DNA of 5,976 bases from Actinomycetota bacterium (GTDB lineage Bacteria > Actinomycetota > Acidimicrobiia > IMCC26256 > BP-133), in the NCBI GenBank assembly GCA_030838815.1, contig JAUZEX010000166.1, positions 1 through 5,976 of the forward strand. The letters are read 5' to 3'. Below are positions 4,604 to 5,976 of the stretch, piece by piece. Positions within the stretch are counted from its first letter, which is position 1, and every line of letters begins with the position of its first letter. Both the position numbers and the translations under genes were made by a program. Below the pieces are notes generated by a model that saw only the letters and a list, made by a program, of their open reading frames with translations, did not search any database and was not told where the DNA came from.

Positions 4604-5976
4604 TTACTCGCCGTCCGGGCGCGACCGGATCTCCACCGTTCCGGCGCCGCCGTCGACACGGAGGCGGTCGCCGTCGCGTACGACCCGCGTGCCGTCGCGG
4701 GTGTTCATCACGCAGGGGATGCCGAGCTCGCGGGCCACCACGGCGGCATGCGAGAGCTGCCCGCCGATGTCGACCACCAGGGCGCTGGCCATGAACATGA
4801 GCGAGGCCCAACTCGGGTCGGTGGTGTGAGCGATGAGGATGTCGCCAGGCTCCATCTCGGCCAGCGCCGGGTCGGTCACCACCCGGGCCGGGCCCTCGAC
4901 GACGCCCGCCGAGACGCCGACGCCGGTGAGGCGCCCGCCGTCCCCGCGGTCGCCCGCGCCCTCCGGTACCACGTCGCCGATCAGCTCGTAGTCCGGATCG
5001 CCCGTCCAGAACATCGGGAGGCGCACCTTGCGGTAGCCGTCCCGGATCTCCCGCCGCTCGGCCACGAGGTCCCGGGCGTTGGCCGGGGGCGGGCCGAGGA
5101 TCTCGGGCGCGGTGAGGTAGAACACGTCGTCCGGCTCGGACAGCACCTCGTCGGCGGCCAGCAGCTCCCCGATGCGCCGGGCGGCCGCCCGGGCGACGTC
5201 GAGGCTCTGGAGGAAGGCGACCTTCCCCACCCCCCGCAACGGGAGATAACGCCCGGCCAGACCGAGCACCAGCTTGCCCTGGGCCCGGCCGGCCGCCCCC
5301 GGCATCGCCGCCAGCAGCTTCGCCTCCGCCTCCCGCCGGGCGGCGGTCCGGCCCGCCTCCACCGCCGCCGGGCCGGCGCTGTCGTCCATCGACCGGTACC
5401 CGTCCACGATCTTGCGCAGCGGCGCCGGATCCTCCCGCCACGACACACCGGACAGCTCGCCCTCGAAGGGGCCGTGGTAGCCGTGGCGGGCGACGAACTG
5501 CTCCAGGGAGAGCCGGTCCCGCGACACCTCCCACAGGTCGTCGATGACCGCCGTCTCCTCGTGGGACCCGTGGCCGCTCATCAGGGCGGCCTGGTCGACG
5601 CCGGCCTTGGCGGCCAGCAGCGAGAGCTGGTCGTAGACCAGCTGGATACCGCAGGTGATGGCCGTCGCCTGCAGGGTCAGGTTGGTGGTGAAGCGGTCGA
5701 TGCCGGCCTGGAGCTGGGCCCGGGCACCGGACAGGTCGAGCTTCGGGGTGCGGGCCACCTCGTCCGTCCACCACGGCCCGGTCGTGGCCCGGGCCCGGCG
5801 GATGAGCGACGGCACCCGCAGGAACGTCGGCGGGAACTTGACGGCGATGACGGGGTAGCGCCGCTTCGACGGCCGGCTCACGAAGCTGTCGGGCACGAAG
5901 CCGAAGACCTGCCGCCCGAGCGCCTCGCCCGACGTGCCGGGCACGAGGTCGCCCATCTCGCACATGAAGTCGACCC
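4604..5976 (-). CDS. PEP-utilising / pyruvate,water dikinase-like protein, 5' end beyond window
   Basis: The frame is open from the right edge (in-frame VDF precedes the first visible Met at 5965), so the N-terminus lies outside. About 456 residues are visible. Near the C-terminus, GGQLSHAAVVARELGIPCV matches the phosphohistidine swivelling domain of PEP synthase, pyruvate phosphate dikinase and rifampin phosphotransferase. The His at 4748-4750 is the residue expected to carry phosphate. GDILIAHTTDPSWASLM precedes it, as is typical. Further upstream, HGYHGPFEGELSGVSWREDP resembles the central region of rifampin-phosphotransferase-like members. The ATP-grasp domain is not visible; it may lie to the right, or this may be a family member without one. 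The true substrate is therefore open. It heads a gene group that includes the small Cys/His-tail protein. Confidence 0.88.
   Translation of the reverse strand, partial: VDFMCEMGDLVPGTSGEALGRQVFGFVPDSFVSRPSKRRYPVIAVKFPPTFLRVPSLIRRARATTGPWWTDEVARTPKLDLSGARAQLQAGIDRFTTNLTLQATAITCGIQLVYDQLSLLAAKAGVDQAALMSGHGSHEETAVIDDLWEVSRDRLSLEQFVARHGYHGPFEGELSGVSWREDPAPLRKIVDGYRSMDDSAGPAAVEAGRTAARREAEAKLLAAMPGAAGRAQGKLVLGLAGRYLPLRGVGKVAFLQSLDVARAAARRIGELLAADEVLSEPDDVFYLTAPEILGPPPANARDLVAERREIRDGYRKVRLPMFWTGDPDYELIGDVVPEGAGDRGDGGRLTGVGVSAGVVEGPARVVTDPALAEMEPGDILIAHTTDPSWASLMFMASALVVDIGGQLSHAAVVARELGIPCVMNTRDGTRVVRDGDRLRVDGGAGTVEIRSRPDGE

Overview
The window is very GC-rich, with strong G/C at third codon positions, frequent GTG starts and a candidate promoter with a TAnnnT -10 box. 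This suggests a high-GC actinobacterium or a relative; the species cannot be named from this sequence. Every gene I can support is on the minus strand, so transcription runs from high to low coordinates.

Positions 4216-5976, upstream in transcription order. The C-terminal part of a PEP-utilising (pyruvate,water dikinase / rifampin-phosphotransferase-like) protein enters from the right edge. Ten bases after it comes a 50-residue protein ending in a Cys/His-rich tail, CCGHPGEPGC. A possible 44-residue coiled-coil protein follows. Its frame is continuous with the 50-residue gene across a single TGA, through a His-rich stretch.

Positions 1202-4215, the centre. This is a compact operon of two acyl-CoA dehydrogenases (ACADs) and a TetR-family repressor, with gaps of 9 and 12 bases. 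A candidate promoter (TTGACG, 18-base spacer, TAGGGT) precedes it. A perfect inverted repeat with 10-base arms covers the expected transcription start and touches the ribosome binding site. A 15-base palindrome lies mostly in the promoter spacer. The simplest reading is a TetR-autoregulated operon for oxidising an unidentified acyl-CoA. Only the second ACAD keeps the C-terminal catalytic-base glutamate; the first has Ile there. That fits a heteromeric enzyme of the kind known for mycobacterial steroid FadE pairs, but it is not proven.

Positions 1-976, the left end. Much of this region is open in several other frames, but the frame that makes sense starts at GTG 976 behind a full AGGAGGT site and runs off the left edge. 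It encodes a signal or anchor segment, an Ala/Ser/Thr/Pro-rich spacer, then 12 complete C-P-P-P-C-type motifs (plus one cut by the window edge) separated by variable linkers. At least six synonymous spellings of CPPPC are used, so the motif appears to be held at protein level. I do not recognise a family for this protein; it is the most unusual object in the window. The 225-base gap before it holds several short dyads but no clear promoter or terminator.
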